Assembly (NCBI RefSeq): GCF_001758225.1
Contig: NZ_MAST01000045.1
Coordinates: forward strand, 186,001-250,000
Direction: 5' to 3'
Source: Humibacillus sp. DSM 29435
GTDB taxonomy: Bacteria > Actinomycetota > Actinomycetes > Actinomycetales > Dermatophilaceae
DNA length: 64,000 nt
This document shows positions 8,007 to 16,667 of this stretch, in pieces. The notes under the pieces were generated by a model that was not told where the DNA came from, did no database searches, and saw only the letters and a list, made by a program, of their open reading frames with translations. Made by a program: the position numbers and the translations under genes. The stretch's first letter is position 1, and each line of letters starts with the position of its first letter.

Positions 8007-9008
8007 TCACCCCTCGGGGTGCTCGTGGCGATCGGGCCGGACGTGCTCGTTGGTGCGCTCTGCGGCACGCCGCCCCAGAACGGTGAGGGCGTGGACGGTT
8101 CGCGAGGCGAGCCGCTCTCCCGCCCGGCCACCTTCAACGAGATGCTGACCTCCGTGGTCGGGGCCGCTGGGCAGCAGCCGGTTCGCGAGGCCCATCAGGC
8201 GGGTCGTGGTTGCGGGTGCGAGGCCCCGCACCCGGATGCCGACCCAGGCCATCGGGGTCAGCACCACCATGGGCTTTCCGCGCAGCACGGCCTCGACGAT
8301 GCGTCGCGCAGCCCTTTCCGCATCGACGGACAACAAGGGCAGCGAGGCGGCAGGGGCGAACCACGCGTACTCCTTCGGCGCATCACCCCCGAACTGCGCC
8401 CGATCCTGAGAGCCGGTGCGCATCAGGCCGGGAACGACGGTCGTCGCGGTGACACCGCTTCCCGACAGTGCGGCAGCCAGTCCGTCGGAGAAGCCGACGG
8501 CCCCGAACTTCGCTGTGGCGTAAGGCAGCAGGTGTGGGGGTGAGACCATGCCGCCGATGGAGGTGATCGTGGCGATGCGGCCTCGCCCGCGGCGCCGCAT
8601 GGCCGGCAGCACCGTCATGGCGGCCTGGACGGGCCCCCACAGCATGGTCTCGATGGCCTCGTCGAAGTGCTCCACAGTGAGCGACTCCAACGGTGCCACC
8701 TGGATCACTCCGGCGACGGTGACCAACACCTCGATGGGTCCAACCTGCTCCTCGAGCTCGTCGACCAGCTGGCGTATCCCGTGGCGGTCGCGCACGTCGC
8801 AGGTGCGCACCAGAACCGGCCCCCAGCCGTCGAGCTGCTCTCGGGCACGTTCGAGCTCGACGGTGTCACGGGCCGTGATGACGATGCGGTGCCCCCGCTC
8901 GAGAAGCTCCCGCCCGATGAGAAGTCCCAGCCCCCGTGATCCGCCGAGCACGAGCGCGAGCGGCGCCTCAGCGGTTCGTGACACTTCACTCTTCTCGTCG
9001 TGGCTCAT
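8007..9008 (-). CDS. SDR family NAD(P)-dependent oxidoreductase
   Basis: 333 residues. The classical short-chain dehydrogenase motifs are present: cofactor loop LVLGGSRGLGLLIG, adenine-pocket TCDVRDR, TVAGV in place of NNAG, catalytic serine in ATITSIGG and catalytic YATAK. The C-terminal tail of about 80 residues beyond the fold is basic and polar (GERLASRTVHALTVLGRRA). Start at ATG 9008. The 157 bp before it (7850-8006) are non-coding. It belongs to neither neighbouring operon with certainty; the TPP enzyme gene 252 bp upstream is on the same strand. Substrate unknown. Confidence 0.85.
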   Translation of the reverse strand: MSHDEKSEVSRTAEAPLALVLGGSRGLGLLIGRELLERGHRIVITARDTVELERAREQLDGWGPVLVRTCDVRDRHGIRQLVDELEEQVGPIEVLVTVAGVIQVAPLESLTVEHFDEAIETMLWGPVQAAMTVLPAMRRRGRGRIATITSIGGMVSPPHLLPYATAKFGAVGFSDGLAAALSGSGVTATTVVPGLMRTGSQDRAQFGGDAPKEYAWFAPAASLPLLSVDAERAARRIVEAVLRGKPMVVLTPMAWVGIRVRGLAPATTTRLMGLANRLLPSGPDHGGQHLVEGGRAGERLASRTVHALTVLGRRAAERTNEHVRPDRHEHPEG

Positions 9009-9260
9009 ACAGACTGTCGTACCCGCTCAGCCGCTGGAGGGACAACCGGCCAGTGCGAGTGAACGACGGGTGGCTCATGCCGACCCGGGGAAGTCGACGT
9101 GTCAACGGATGGCCTCTGCGGGGCCTGACGGGGTATGTGCGGTGCAGGGTGGCGTCGTCGTCGTTGAGAAGCCAGCTCCGACGACGTCGCCCGCCCTGCT
9201 GACCACGACCACCGTTGGCGGTGACGGTCGTCCACGGACCCGTCGATCCCGTCGCTCGCG

Positions 9261-11090
9261 TCACCGATCGTCGTTGTGCTGGCCGATGTTGAGCTTTCCC
9301 TTGATCCGCTCGATCCCCTCGGACGCGACCGCTTTGGCCGAGTCGCGGATGACGTCCAGCTCGTCAGGGTCTCGGTGCAGCAGCGCCTTGGCCGTGTTCG
9401 TGGCGAACTCCACCGTGATCTTCGGCGGCAACGGCGGCACGTTCTTACTGGTGTAGGCGTCGATGAGTGTCACTCCCGGGTGCGCGAACGCCGCATCCCA
9501 AGCCGCTGCGACGTCATCGTCGCTCTTGACGCGAATACCCTTGAAGCCCAGCAGCTCCGCCCACCCGGCGTAGTCCACTGACTCCACGTCCTGAGAGACG
9601 GACCACACGGGGTTGGCGTCTTCGGTACGCATCTCCCAGGACACCTGGGTGAGGTCGTTGTTGTGCAGCACCAGGACGATGAACTGCGGGTTGTCCCACT
9701 TGCTGAGGTACTTCTTGACGGTGATGAGCTCGTTCATCCCGAGCATCTGGAAGGCGCCGTCACCGATGGTGCAGACGACGCACCGGTCGGAGTGGGCGAA
9801 CTTGGCCGCCGTGGCGTACGGCATCGCGGCCGCCATGCTCGCCAACCGGCCCGACAGGTCACCCATCATGCCGTCGCGCAGGCGAACGTGGTGCCCGTAC
9901 CAGTCCGCGGTGGACCCGGCATCGCAGGTGACGATCGCCTTGGCGGGCAGGCGCTGGTTCAGCTCGTGGTAGACGCGCCGCGGGTTGACGCCGTCGGAGT
10001 AGTGGAGCATCGCCTGGGCCTGCATCTCGTTCTCCCACTCGACCATGTCCTTGGCGATCCCGTCCTGCCACGACAGGTCGGTCTTCTGGCGCAGGTGGGG
10101 AATCAGCGTCAGCAATGTCTGTTTGACGTCGCCCCAGATGTTGAGCTCGGTGGGGTAGCGCAGGCCCATCTGTTCCGGTTTGAGATCGACCTGGATCGCG
10201 CGTGCCTGTCCGCTCTCGGGCAGGAACTGGGAGTAGGGATAGTTGGTGCCGAGCAGCACCAAGGTGTCGCAGCCCTCCATCTGATGCTGGCTGGGGCGGG
10301 TGCCGAGCAAGCCGAGCTGCTGGGTGTGGAACGGCACATCGGAGGGAACGACCTGCTTGGCCCGCAACGCGGTGATGACGCCGGCTCCGCATAGCTTCGC
10401 CGCCGCCAGCACCTCGTCGGTGGCGCCGTTCGAGCCGTGTCCCACCAAGAAGGTGACCTTGGCCCCGGCGTTGATGATCTCGGCGGCCTTCTCGATCTCT
10501 GCTAGCGGGGGAACGATGGAGATCGACGGAGCCGCCGAGCTGGAGCGCGATACTCCGTTCGCTGGTTCCAGTTTCGGCATGTCCATTCCCTGCACGTCGT
10601 GCGGCAGCACGATGACGGCAGGGCCTAGGCGTACCAATGCCGTTCGGAACGCGGTGTCGACGACGGCCTGGGCTTGCTGCGGCGTCACGATCGTCTGTAC
10701 GTACACGGCGACGTCTTCCATCGTGCGCTCGAGGTTGTCTTCCTGCTGCTCGAACGTCCCCAATGAGCTGATCGCCTGCTGGCCCACGATCGCGACGACA
10801 GGCTGGTTGTCACTCTTCGCGTCGTACAACCCGTTGAGCATGTGGAAGGCACCCGGCGAGGAGGTGGCGATACAGACGCCGACCTCGCCGGTGAACTTGG
10901 CGTGCGCTGTTGCCATGAGGGAGCAGATCTCTTCGTGCGTCGGACGAATGTAGTCGAGGCCGTCGCCTTCGCGCTGGGCTGCGCCGAGGGCGCCGTCGAA
11001 CTCCCCGATGCCGTCCCCAGGGAAGGCAAAGACCCGACTCACCCCCCACTCGCGGATCCGTTGAATGACGAAATCGCTCACATTGGCCAT
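9261..11090 (-). CDS. Thiamine pyrophosphate-requiring enzyme (pyruvate oxidase-like)
   Basis: 609 residues with the three-domain layout of the acetolactate synthase/pyruvate oxidase family. The N-terminal PYR domain has FAFPGDGIGEFDGAL and the catalytic glutamate in PTHEEICSLM. A central domain is followed by a PP domain with the TPP motif CTIGDGAFQM ... VLHNND at about 440-475. It most resembles PoxB/YdaP-type proteins, which decarboxylate pyruvate to acetate or acetyl phosphate, but the substrate is unproven. ATG 11090 is chosen because AAGGGAGAAG precedes it; an upstream in-frame start would cross the operator at 11167. Control by the MarR regulator at 16131 is likely. Confidence 0.85.
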   Translation of the reverse strand: MANVSDFVIQRIREWGVSRVFAFPGDGIGEFDGALGAAQREGDGLDYIRPTHEEICSLMATAHAKFTGEVGVCIATSSPGAFHMLNGLYDAKSDNQPVVAIVGQQAISSLGTFEQQEDNLERTMEDVAVYVQTIVTPQQAQAVVDTAFRTALVRLGPAVIVLPHDVQGMDMPKLEPANGVSRSSSAAPSISIVPPLAEIEKAAEIINAGAKVTFLVGHGSNGATDEVLAAAKLCGAGVITALRAKQVVPSDVPFHTQQLGLLGTRPSQHQMEGCDTLVLLGTNYPYSQFLPESGQARAIQVDLKPEQMGLRYPTELNIWGDVKQTLLTLIPHLRQKTDLSWQDGIAKDMVEWENEMQAQAMLHYSDGVNPRRVYHELNQRLPAKAIVTCDAGSTADWYGHHVRLRDGMMGDLSGRLASMAAAMPYATAAKFAHSDRCVVCTIGDGAFQMLGMNELITVKKYLSKWDNPQFIVLVLHNNDLTQVSWEMRTEDANPVWSVSQDVESVDYAGWAELLGFKGIRVKSDDDVAAAWDAAFAHPGVTLIDAYTSKNVPPLPPKITVEFATNTAKALLHRDPDELDVIRDSAKAVASEGIERIKGKLNIGQHNDDR

Positions 11091-11166
11091 GACGCTTCTC
11101 CCTTCTGGTGAGCCCTTACGCGCACCACGGACGACCCTGTTGTCGTTCGTCAACTCTATCCGATAT

Positions 11167-11213
11167 TTGCGGTACCGCAAGCATGCTTAAGCGCAAACAT
11201 GCTTTAGCGCAAA
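11167..11213. promoter_or_regulatory. MarR-type operator cluster upstream of the TPP enzyme gene
   Basis: A perfect 14-bp palindrome TTGCGGTACCGCAA lies at 11167-11180. It is followed by two direct 16-bp copies, CATGCTTAAGCGCAAA (11182-11197) and CATGCTTTAGCGCAAA (11198-11213), which repeat the GCGCAAA half-site. The cluster is 77-123 bp upstream of ATG 11090. Closely related palindromes occur at 16068, 16097 and 18251, the first two beside a marR gene. Confidence 0.7.
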
Positions 11214-11360
11214 TAATTATCTCGCCTCTCAGCACGTTCATCGCCGCCAGGTCAAGGGCGATGACGGAGACGATCCCGAGGTTGCCCACGCTCAGTCGGT
11301 CGGGTCGCTGGTGCCGGCGGACTGCGGGGCGACGTCCGTCTTGCGGTCAACGACAGGAAG

Positions 11361-11377
11361 CGTTGCCGCCGGCAACG
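11361..11377. repeat. Inverted repeat CGTTGCCG-C-CGGCAACG
   Basis: Perfect 8-bp arms with a one-base centre in the otherwise featureless stretch 11214-11520. It could be an operator or a small hairpin. No T-tract follows and no gene can be assigned to it. The rest of 11214-11520 shows nothing I can support. Confidence 0.35.
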
Positions 11378-11520
11378 GAGTGTGCTGTTCACGAGATCGA
11401 CGGTCACACCCTTGGCGTCAGGTGACGAACAGCCGGGTCCTGAATGATCTGGGGCCTTCGCACAGCTGTCACACAGAGGCGCAGTAGCGTTCGGACAGGT
11501 TGCACCGTTGCACTGTTGGA

Positions 11521-11847
11521 ATGAACCAGAACTTCAAGCCGCCCAGCGGCCCAGTCGCGGGTGAGTCGGCCCGTTCGTCGGGCGCTCAGGGCCGGACACA
11601 TCCGGAGGAGCTGTTGGCCACGGCGAGACGTGAGCAAGAGGCGGCGGCACTGGACTTGTACGACGCGGCGCAGGCGGCGGCGCAGGCGGCGGCGCAGGCG
11701 GCAGCCATGGCTGATCGGGGGAGCCGCGAAGAAAGTTCGCAGCTGGCTCGACTCGCGAGCCGGCTTTACGAGAGCGCAAGCGGTCGTCGACAACGAGCCC
11801 GACGCCTGGCTGCCCAAGCACGGCTGGGAGAGCAACACGACGGCTGA
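11521..11847 (+). CDS. Hypothetical Ala/Gln-rich protein
   Basis: 108 residues from ATG 11521 (MNQNFKPPSGP). The middle has DLYDAAQAAAQAAAQAAAMA, encoded by tandem copies of a gcggcgcag 9-mer, flanked by charged helices (ELLATARREQEAAA and SSQLARLASRLYESA). A single amphipathic, possibly coiled-coil helix is likely. Third-position GC is high, as in neighbouring genes, which supports coding, but the ribosome-binding site is weak. It stands alone between the TPP enzyme operator region and the convergent enolase-superfamily gene. No family recognised. Confidence 0.5.
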   Translation: MNQNFKPPSGPVAGESARSSGAQGRTHPEELLATARREQEAAALDLYDAAQAAAQAAAQAAAMADRGSREESSQLARLASRLYESASGRRQRARRLAAQARLGEQHDG

Positions 11848-11938
11848 TACAGAACGGAGCTCACCGGCTGCTGGTTCGGGCCCAGCCGTCGGCTCAGGCT
11901 GTTCGTGTTCCCATCAGTGTCCGTTGCCACCCGCGAGG

Positions 11939-13066
11939 TCAGGCGACGCGGTAGCGCTCGGCGTCAGCGAGGCGAAGGGTCAAACCAAGACCGGGTGCGT
12001 CGGCGTCCGGGGTGATGGTTCCGCCCGTCGGGTCGAGGGTGCCGTCGAAGAACATCGACTCGATACGGACGTGGTCGTGGAACCACTCGAGGTGGCGCAG
12101 GTTGGGGGTGGCCGCGGCGACGTGGGCGTGCAGGTGCGGCCCGCAGTGGCCGGAGACCTGTAGACCGAAGGATGCCGCCACGGCCGCCACTCGCATGAAC
12201 TCGGTGATGCCACCACACCGTGAGACGTCGGCCTGGAGGCAGTCAACCGCGCCGGCCTCGCACATACGACGGAAGTAGTAGAGGTCGTAGCCGTACTCAC
12301 CGGCGGTGACGTCGGCGGGCACGGAGTCGCGAATCTCGCGCAGGCCGTCGAGGTCGTCGGAGGAGACGGGTTCCTCGAACCAGCGCACGTCCAGGTCTGC
12401 TGCCGCGGCCATGACCCGGATGGCTTGTTTTCGGGTGTAGCCGCCGTTCGCGTCGACGAACAGCTCGGTCTGCGTGCCGATGATGCTTCTCGCCTGGCGC
12501 ATCCGATCGAGGTCGCGGTCGGGATCGGTGCCCCAGGACTCGCCGATCTTGATCTTGACCCGCGGGATGCGTTCTTCGAGGGCCCAGTGGCCCAGCTGGT
12601 GTCGGAGCTGTCGTTCGTCGTAGGTGGTGAAGCCACCGCTGCCGTAGACGGGAACCTCCGTGCGAACCGCGCCGAGGAGGTGGTGGAGGGGGAGGTTGAG
12701 CAGCCGTGCCTTGAGGTCCCAGAGGGCGACGTCGACGGCGGAGATGGCGTAGCCCGCGATGCCGGGGCGGCCGGCGTTGCGTACCGCTCTGATCATGGCC
12801 TGGGAGGCTCCGGTGACGTCCATCGCGTTGCGTCGTCTCACCAGGCCGGCGAGCTTGTTCTTGATGAGAGTGGCGCAGGCAGAGGGGCCGTAGGTCCATC
12901 CGATGCCCTCGGTCGTGCCGGAGCGGGCGCGGACCAGGACCAGCGTCGTGGAGTCCCAGGAGATCGTGCCGTCGGCTTCGGGGGCATCGGTGGGCACGGT
13001 GTAGGCGCTGACCTCGACGCTGTCGATGGTGGCGTCGGTCATGACATTGATGGTGGTGTCGCTCAT
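11939..13066 (-). CDS. Enolase-superfamily enzyme (mandelate racemase/muconate lactonizing type)
   Basis: 375 residues. The N-terminal capping domain leads into a TIM barrel with the superfamily's catalytic elements: KxK in RVKIKIGESWG, metal ligands in LFVDANGGYT, RWFEEPVSSDD and TAGEYGYD, and a late histidine region QVSGHCGPHLHAH. These enzymes abstract the alpha-proton of carboxylates, often acting as sugar-acid dehydratases or racemases. ATG 13066 is preceded by GAGGAG. It lies 163 bp downstream of the GMC oxidoreductase and is probably the last gene of the leftward operon from about 16000, consistent with dehydration of an oxidised sugar acid. The exact substrate is unknown. Confidence 0.85.
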   Translation of the reverse strand: MSDTTINVMTDATIDSVEVSAYTVPTDAPEADGTISWDSTTLVLVRARSGTTEGIGWTYGPSACATLIKNKLAGLVRRRNAMDVTGASQAMIRAVRNAGRPGIAGYAISAVDVALWDLKARLLNLPLHHLLGAVRTEVPVYGSGGFTTYDERQLRHQLGHWALEERIPRVKIKIGESWGTDPDRDLDRMRQARSIIGTQTELFVDANGGYTRKQAIRVMAAAADLDVRWFEEPVSSDDLDGLREIRDSVPADVTAGEYGYDLYYFRRMCEAGAVDCLQADVSRCGGITEFMRVAAVAASFGLQVSGHCGPHLHAHVAAATPNLRHLEWFHDHVRIESMFFDGTLDPTGGTITPDADAPGLGLTLRLADAERYRVA

Positions 13067-13229
13067 GTGGGCTCCTCGATGGGTTGGTCTTCGCCGATGT
13101 TCAGGTCGCCGATGTTCAGACCGTCGTGGATCTGTTCCACGGTGCGGTCCTTGCGCTCGGGGACCTGGTGAGGTGGAGGACGGGCGCCAGGACGCCGATA
13201 CCCACTCATGCCCACCGCTCACGCTGGGT

Positions 13230-14867
13230 CTAGCTGCCCCGACGTGAGGTGGAGATGAGACGCTCGGCGGCGCGGGCCGCGACCGCCATGATCGTCAGTG
13301 CCGGGTTGGCGCTGCCCTGGGTCGGCAGCACGCTTCCGTCGGTGATGTAGAGGTTGGGCACGGCGAAGCTGCGGCAGTTCGCGTCGACGACGCCGTGCTG
13401 TTCGTCGGCGGCCATCCGCGCCCCGCCGACGAGGTGGGCGAAGCGGTCGATGGTGATCACCTCGTCGGCTCCGGCGGCGTGCAGGATGTCCTCCATGACA
13501 CCCTGGGCGGCCTTCATCAACGCGGCGTCGTTGTCGCACTGCGAGTAGGCGAAGTTGGCTACGGGCAACCCGTTCCGGTCCTTCTCATCCGACAGGGTCA
13601 CTCGGTTCTCCGGTTGGGCGAGGAACTCGCACAGGGCTCCGAGACACGACCAGTGCACGTAGTCGCTCATGTAGTTGCGCAGGTCGGCCCCCCAGTGGCC
13701 CTGGGCCGCCACGTGCTCGGCCCAGGTGATCGGCAAGGGTGAGACCGTCTGGATGGAGAACCCCCGCTTGTAGGGCTTGGACGGGTCGGTCTCGTAGAAG
13801 GCTTCCGTGCTGACCTCGGGTGGGGGAGCCTTGAACATCCGCACCTCGGCGTCGAACCGGCCGGCGGTCTGTGGGGCGCCCTGCACCATCAGGTAGCGGC
13901 CGACCTGGTCGAAGTCGTTGCAGAGCCCTTCGGGGAAGCGGTCGGAGGCCGAGTTGAGCAGCAGCCTCGGGGTCTCGATGGAGTAGCCGGCGACCGCGAC
14001 CATGTTGGCCTTCTGGAACCGGGCCACCCCATCCTGCACGTAGTGCACGCCGGTGGCCCGCCCGGTGCGGTCGTCGACCTCGACCCTGGTGACCATCGCA
14101 TTGGCGCGAACCTCGGCCCCGTGGGCCAAGGCGTCGGGGATGTGGGTGATGAGCGGTGAGGCCTTGGCGTTCACCTTGCAGCCCTGGAGGCAGAAACCGC
14201 GGTAGATGCAGTGGGCCCGGTTGCCGAAGCGGCCGTTGACGATCGCGACGGGCCCGACCTTGGCGGTCAGCCCCATCGCCTCGGCGCCGCGCAGAAAGAT
14301 CTCACCGTTGCCGCCGACGGGGTGCGGGCGGTAGGGGTAGGAGTGCGGGTCGCCCCACGGCCACGTCTCGCCGGCGACGGGCAGCTCGCCCTCGATCGCC
14401 TCGTAGTAGGGCTTGAGGTCGCCGTAGCCGATGGGCCAGTCGGCGCCGACGCCGTCGAGGGTGTGGCTCTGGAAGTCGCTCGGGTGGAAACGCGGGGTGT
14501 AGCCCGCGTAGTGCACCATTGACCCCCCGACGCCTCGGCCGGAGTTGTTCGAGCCCAGTGGGACCGGGTCGGAACCGGAGATGACCCGCGGCTCGGTCCA
14601 GTAGAGGTGGTGCGAGCCCGCCTCGTCGCTGACCCAGTCGGTGTCGGGGTCCCAGAACGGGCCGGCATCCAGGGCGACGACCCGCCATCCCGACCGGGCC
14701 AGGCGCTGGATCATTGTCGAGCCGCCCGCGCCGCATCCGACCACCACCAGGTCGACCTCGTCGGTGTCGTCGAAGCGGCGCATGTCGTGGCGGAGCTGGT
14801 GGTTGACGTGTTTGCCGTCGGCGGGCAGCAGCCATGCCGACTGGTTGCGGTCGCGGACCGAGCTCAT
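13230..14867 (-). CDS. GMC family oxidoreductase (gluconate 2-dehydrogenase large-subunit type)
   Basis: 545 residues. The N-terminal FAD site reads VDLVVVGCGAGGSTMIQRL, followed by the GMC signature-like NNSGRGVGGSMVHYAGY and the C-terminal FAD/catalytic block HLVGGARMAADEQHG, then NLYITDGSVLPTQGSANPAL. It matches the flavoprotein subunit of membrane-bound gluconate/2-keto-gluconate dehydrogenases. It starts at ATG 14867, overlapping the stop of the subunit 3-like gene (ATGA). No Tat signal is visible on it or its partner, so a cytoplasmic-side location is possible. It probably oxidises a sugar or sugar acid and passes electrons to the membrane. Confidence 0.88.
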   Translation of the reverse strand: MSSVRDRNQSAWLLPADGKHVNHQLRHDMRRFDDTDEVDLVVVGCGAGGSTMIQRLARSGWRVVALDAGPFWDPDTDWVSDEAGSHHLYWTEPRVISGSDPVPLGSNNSGRGVGGSMVHYAGYTPRFHPSDFQSHTLDGVGADWPIGYGDLKPYYEAIEGELPVAGETWPWGDPHSYPYRPHPVGGNGEIFLRGAEAMGLTAKVGPVAIVNGRFGNRAHCIYRGFCLQGCKVNAKASPLITHIPDALAHGAEVRANAMVTRVEVDDRTGRATGVHYVQDGVARFQKANMVAVAGYSIETPRLLLNSASDRFPEGLCNDFDQVGRYLMVQGAPQTAGRFDAEVRMFKAPPPEVSTEAFYETDPSKPYKRGFSIQTVSPLPITWAEHVAAQGHWGADLRNYMSDYVHWSCLGALCEFLAQPENRVTLSDEKDRNGLPVANFAYSQCDNDAALMKAAQGVMEDILHAAGADEVITIDRFAHLVGGARMAADEQHGVVDANCRSFAVPNLYITDGSVLPTQGSANPALTIMAVAARAAERLISTSRRGS

Positions 14868-15508
14868 GACTGTCTCCGTAGGGGGTCGTCAGACGGGTGT
14901 GCGTCGTGCACCTCGAACGGTTCGAGCTTGTCGACGCCGGTGTTCTTGTAGCCACGCGGGTAGGCGGGGCCCGAGAAGCCGATCTCGTTCCAGGCGAGGG
15001 GGTGGGAGTAGAAGGCGGTGCACGCGTAGCGCGTCCACAGGCTCCAGACGTGCTTGGCATTGAGGTGGTGCCACTGGCCCGCCCCGCGGTTCTGAACGGT
15101 CTGGATCATGTGTGCCTGCTGGTCTGCAGAGCAGGCCACGAAGTCTCTGTCGAAACGTTCGTGCGCTTTGGCATCGAGGCCGGCCAAGGTGTCACGCCAG
15201 GCCTGCCCGTCGGCGGGCATGTCGTGGTAGCGCCAACCGTCGGTCTGTTGCTCGGCGAGCCGCGAGTCGATGAGGTTCACGATGGGGATCTTGGCTCCGG
15301 GCGTGAGCTCGTCGTGCTGGTCCAGCAGGTGGTCGCACAGGACGGTGGCGACGGCCTGCTCCTGGGGGGAGAAGAAGCGGATGTCTGGCGCCATGCCGAT
15401 GCGATCGAGAACGACCCCGGTGGTCACCGGGTCCCAGTGGCTGCTCTGGTTCAACACGTCGAACCCGGGGAACCGGCCCGACCACGGCTTGCTGCTCAAG
15501 GGCGTCAC
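14864..15508 (-). CDS. Gluconate 2-dehydrogenase subunit 3-like protein
   Basis: 214 residues from GTG 15508. The segment IRFFSPQEQAVATVLCDHLL, then PGAKIPIVNLIDSRLAE is characteristic of the subunit 3 family (PF13618-like) that accompanies GMC dehydrogenases. The C-terminus (LAWNEIGFSGPAYPRGYKN) is also typical. GTG 15508 is preferred over GTG 15517 because GAGGTGG sits 8 bases before it. It follows the small membrane protein gene by 17 bp and overlaps the GMC gene by 4 bp, so the three are coupled. A start further upstream would span unrelated sequence of the neighbouring gene. Confidence 0.8.
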   Translation of the reverse strand: MTPLSSKPWSGRFPGFDVLNQSSHWDPVTTGVVLDRIGMAPDIRFFSPQEQAVATVLCDHLLDQHDELTPGAKIPIVNLIDSRLAEQQTDGWRYHDMPADGQAWRDTLAGLDAKAHERFDRDFVACSADQQAHMIQTVQNRGAGQWHHLNAKHVWSLWTRYACTAFYSHPLAWNEIGFSGPAYPRGYKNTGVDKLEPFEVHDAHPSDDPLRRQS

Positions 15509-15525
15509 GGCACCCACCTCACGGC

Positions 15526-15993
15526 TCACTTCTCGCGGCGCAGCACAGCGGCCAGCAGACCCATGCCGCCCACCATGGTGACGAGCAGCGGCGCGAGCAA
15601 CGGTGGCCCCATCTCCATGTTGTACCGAGCGTTGCGCCACCCGCCCGGCTTCTGGGCGATGCCGCGCGCGTGCAGGTAGAAGCCCTGAAGACCGTTGGCG
15701 CAGATGGCGACCGAGGCGATCGGGAGGGCGGTCTTGGCCATTCGGTGGCTGCAGAACCCGGCAACGCCGGCGACCGCCCCGACGGGCCCCATCGCGACCG
15801 GGAGCCACATCAGCTTGTTGCCGAAGCTTGCCGAGTCGTGTTCGAAGAAGATCTCCGCAGCGGCTACCAAGGCTCCCGCTGCGGTCAGGGCCGACAGGCT
15901 GCGCTCGAAACGACCGGTCTCGATGTTTCGAACCATCCGGTCGATCCCATGCACGACTGGCTCGGCCACTGCGGCGGTTGATGATGCTGCCAT
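15526..15993 (-). CDS. Small membrane protein of the GMC dehydrogenase operon
   Basis: 155 residues with four hydrophobic segments: LSALTAAGALVAAAEIFF, LMWLPVAMGPVGAVAGVAG, TALPIASVAICANGLQGFYL and LLAPLLVTMVGGMGLLAAV. No CxxCH haem motif is present. GAGGATCAGAG precedes ATG 15993. It is the first gene of the operon with the subunit 3-like and GMC genes and lies about 75 bp downstream of the 16068 operator. It may anchor the dehydrogenase or connect it to the quinone pool in place of the cytochrome c subunit; that role is inferred from position only. Confidence 0.75.
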   Translation of the reverse strand: MAASSTAAVAEPVVHGIDRMVRNIETGRFERSLSALTAAGALVAAAEIFFEHDSASFGNKLMWLPVAMGPVGAVAGVAGFCSHRMAKTALPIASVAICANGLQGFYLHARGIAQKPGGWRNARYNMEMGPPLLAPLLVTMVGGMGLLAAVLRREK

Positions 15994-16067
15994 CTCTGAT
16001 CCTCTCGGTGCCTCGCGGCGGAGCGGTGTCTCGGGACTGGAATGTCAGCCCCGCCGGCGAGTAATGG

Positions 16068-16110
16068 TTGCGTAACCGCAATGATAGCGTAAATGTTTGC
16101 GGTATGGCAA
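16068..16110. promoter_or_regulatory. Double MarR operator between marR and the dehydrogenase operon
   Basis: Two related palindromes lie in the divergent promoter region: TTGCGTAACCGCAA (16068-16081) and TTGCGGTATGGCAA (16097-16110). A half-site-like TAGCGTAAA lies between them. The left site is 75 bp upstream of ATG 15993 and the right one 21 bp upstream of the regulator's ATG 16131, a layout suited to autoregulation and repression of both directions. Confidence 0.7.
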
Positions 16111-16130
16111 CCGTGCACCATAATGGACTC

Positions 16131-16667
16131 ATGAAACAACCGACGAGTGGTGTGGCGGCACCGGTCTCCGCTGACCAGGTGCACGCCGTCATGATCGCTG
16201 CGCAGGCTCTGGTCGGCGTGGCCGCCCAGGGAGTTGCCGAGGTGGAAGACCGGGTGACCCTGCCGCAGCTACGTGTCCTCATGCTGGTCGCCACCCGGGG
16301 AGGGTTGAACCTGGGGGCCCTTGCCCAGGCCATGGGGGTGCACCCCTCCAACGCCAGTCGAGCGTGCGACCGGCTCGTCGATGCGGGGCTGCTGAGGCGA
16401 ACGGACTCCACCCTTGATCGTCGCAACCTGATGCTCGACCTGACCAGCAAGGGGCACGCCCTCATCGACGAGCTCATCGAGCATCGACGTGCGGCCATTG
16501 CCGCCATCCTGGGGAAGATGCCGGAGTCACGCCGACGCACCCTGGCCAGCGCCATGCTCTCGTTCGCTCAGGCAGCCGGCGAGACTCATGCGGAGTCGGC
16601 CTGGAAGCTGGGCTGGCCCAGGGCCAGCTCCGATGCATCGGCGGGTCAAGGTCAGGCCGGGGGCTAG
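16131..16667 (+). CDS. MarR family transcriptional regulator
   Basis: 178 residues with the MarR winged helix: LPQLRVLMLVATRGGLNLGA, recognition helix VHPSNASRACDRLVDAGLL, and wing with DRRNLMLDLTSKG. ATG 16131 is chosen because the earlier in-frame ATG at 16104 lies inside the 16097 operator. It is divergent from the GMC dehydrogenase operon and convergent with the molybdoenzyme gene, with overlapping TAG stops at 16664-16667. The shared palindromes at 11167, 16068, 16097 and 18251 make it the likely regulator of the surrounding 9-18 kb region. The ligand is unknown. Confidence 0.88.
   Translation: MKQPTSGVAAPVSADQVHAVMIAAQALVGVAAQGVAEVEDRVTLPQLRVLMLVATRGGLNLGALAQAMGVHPSNASRACDRLVDAGLLRRTDSTLDRRNLMLDLTSKGHALIDELIEHRRAAIAAILGKMPESRRRTLASAMLSFAQAAGETHAESAWKLGWPRASSDASAGQGQAGG

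Noticed and set aside
11668-11702. gcggcgcag repeats as a CRISPR or mobile-element remnant
   Set aside because: The short 9-bp units are in frame and encode Ala-Ala-Gln, without spacers.
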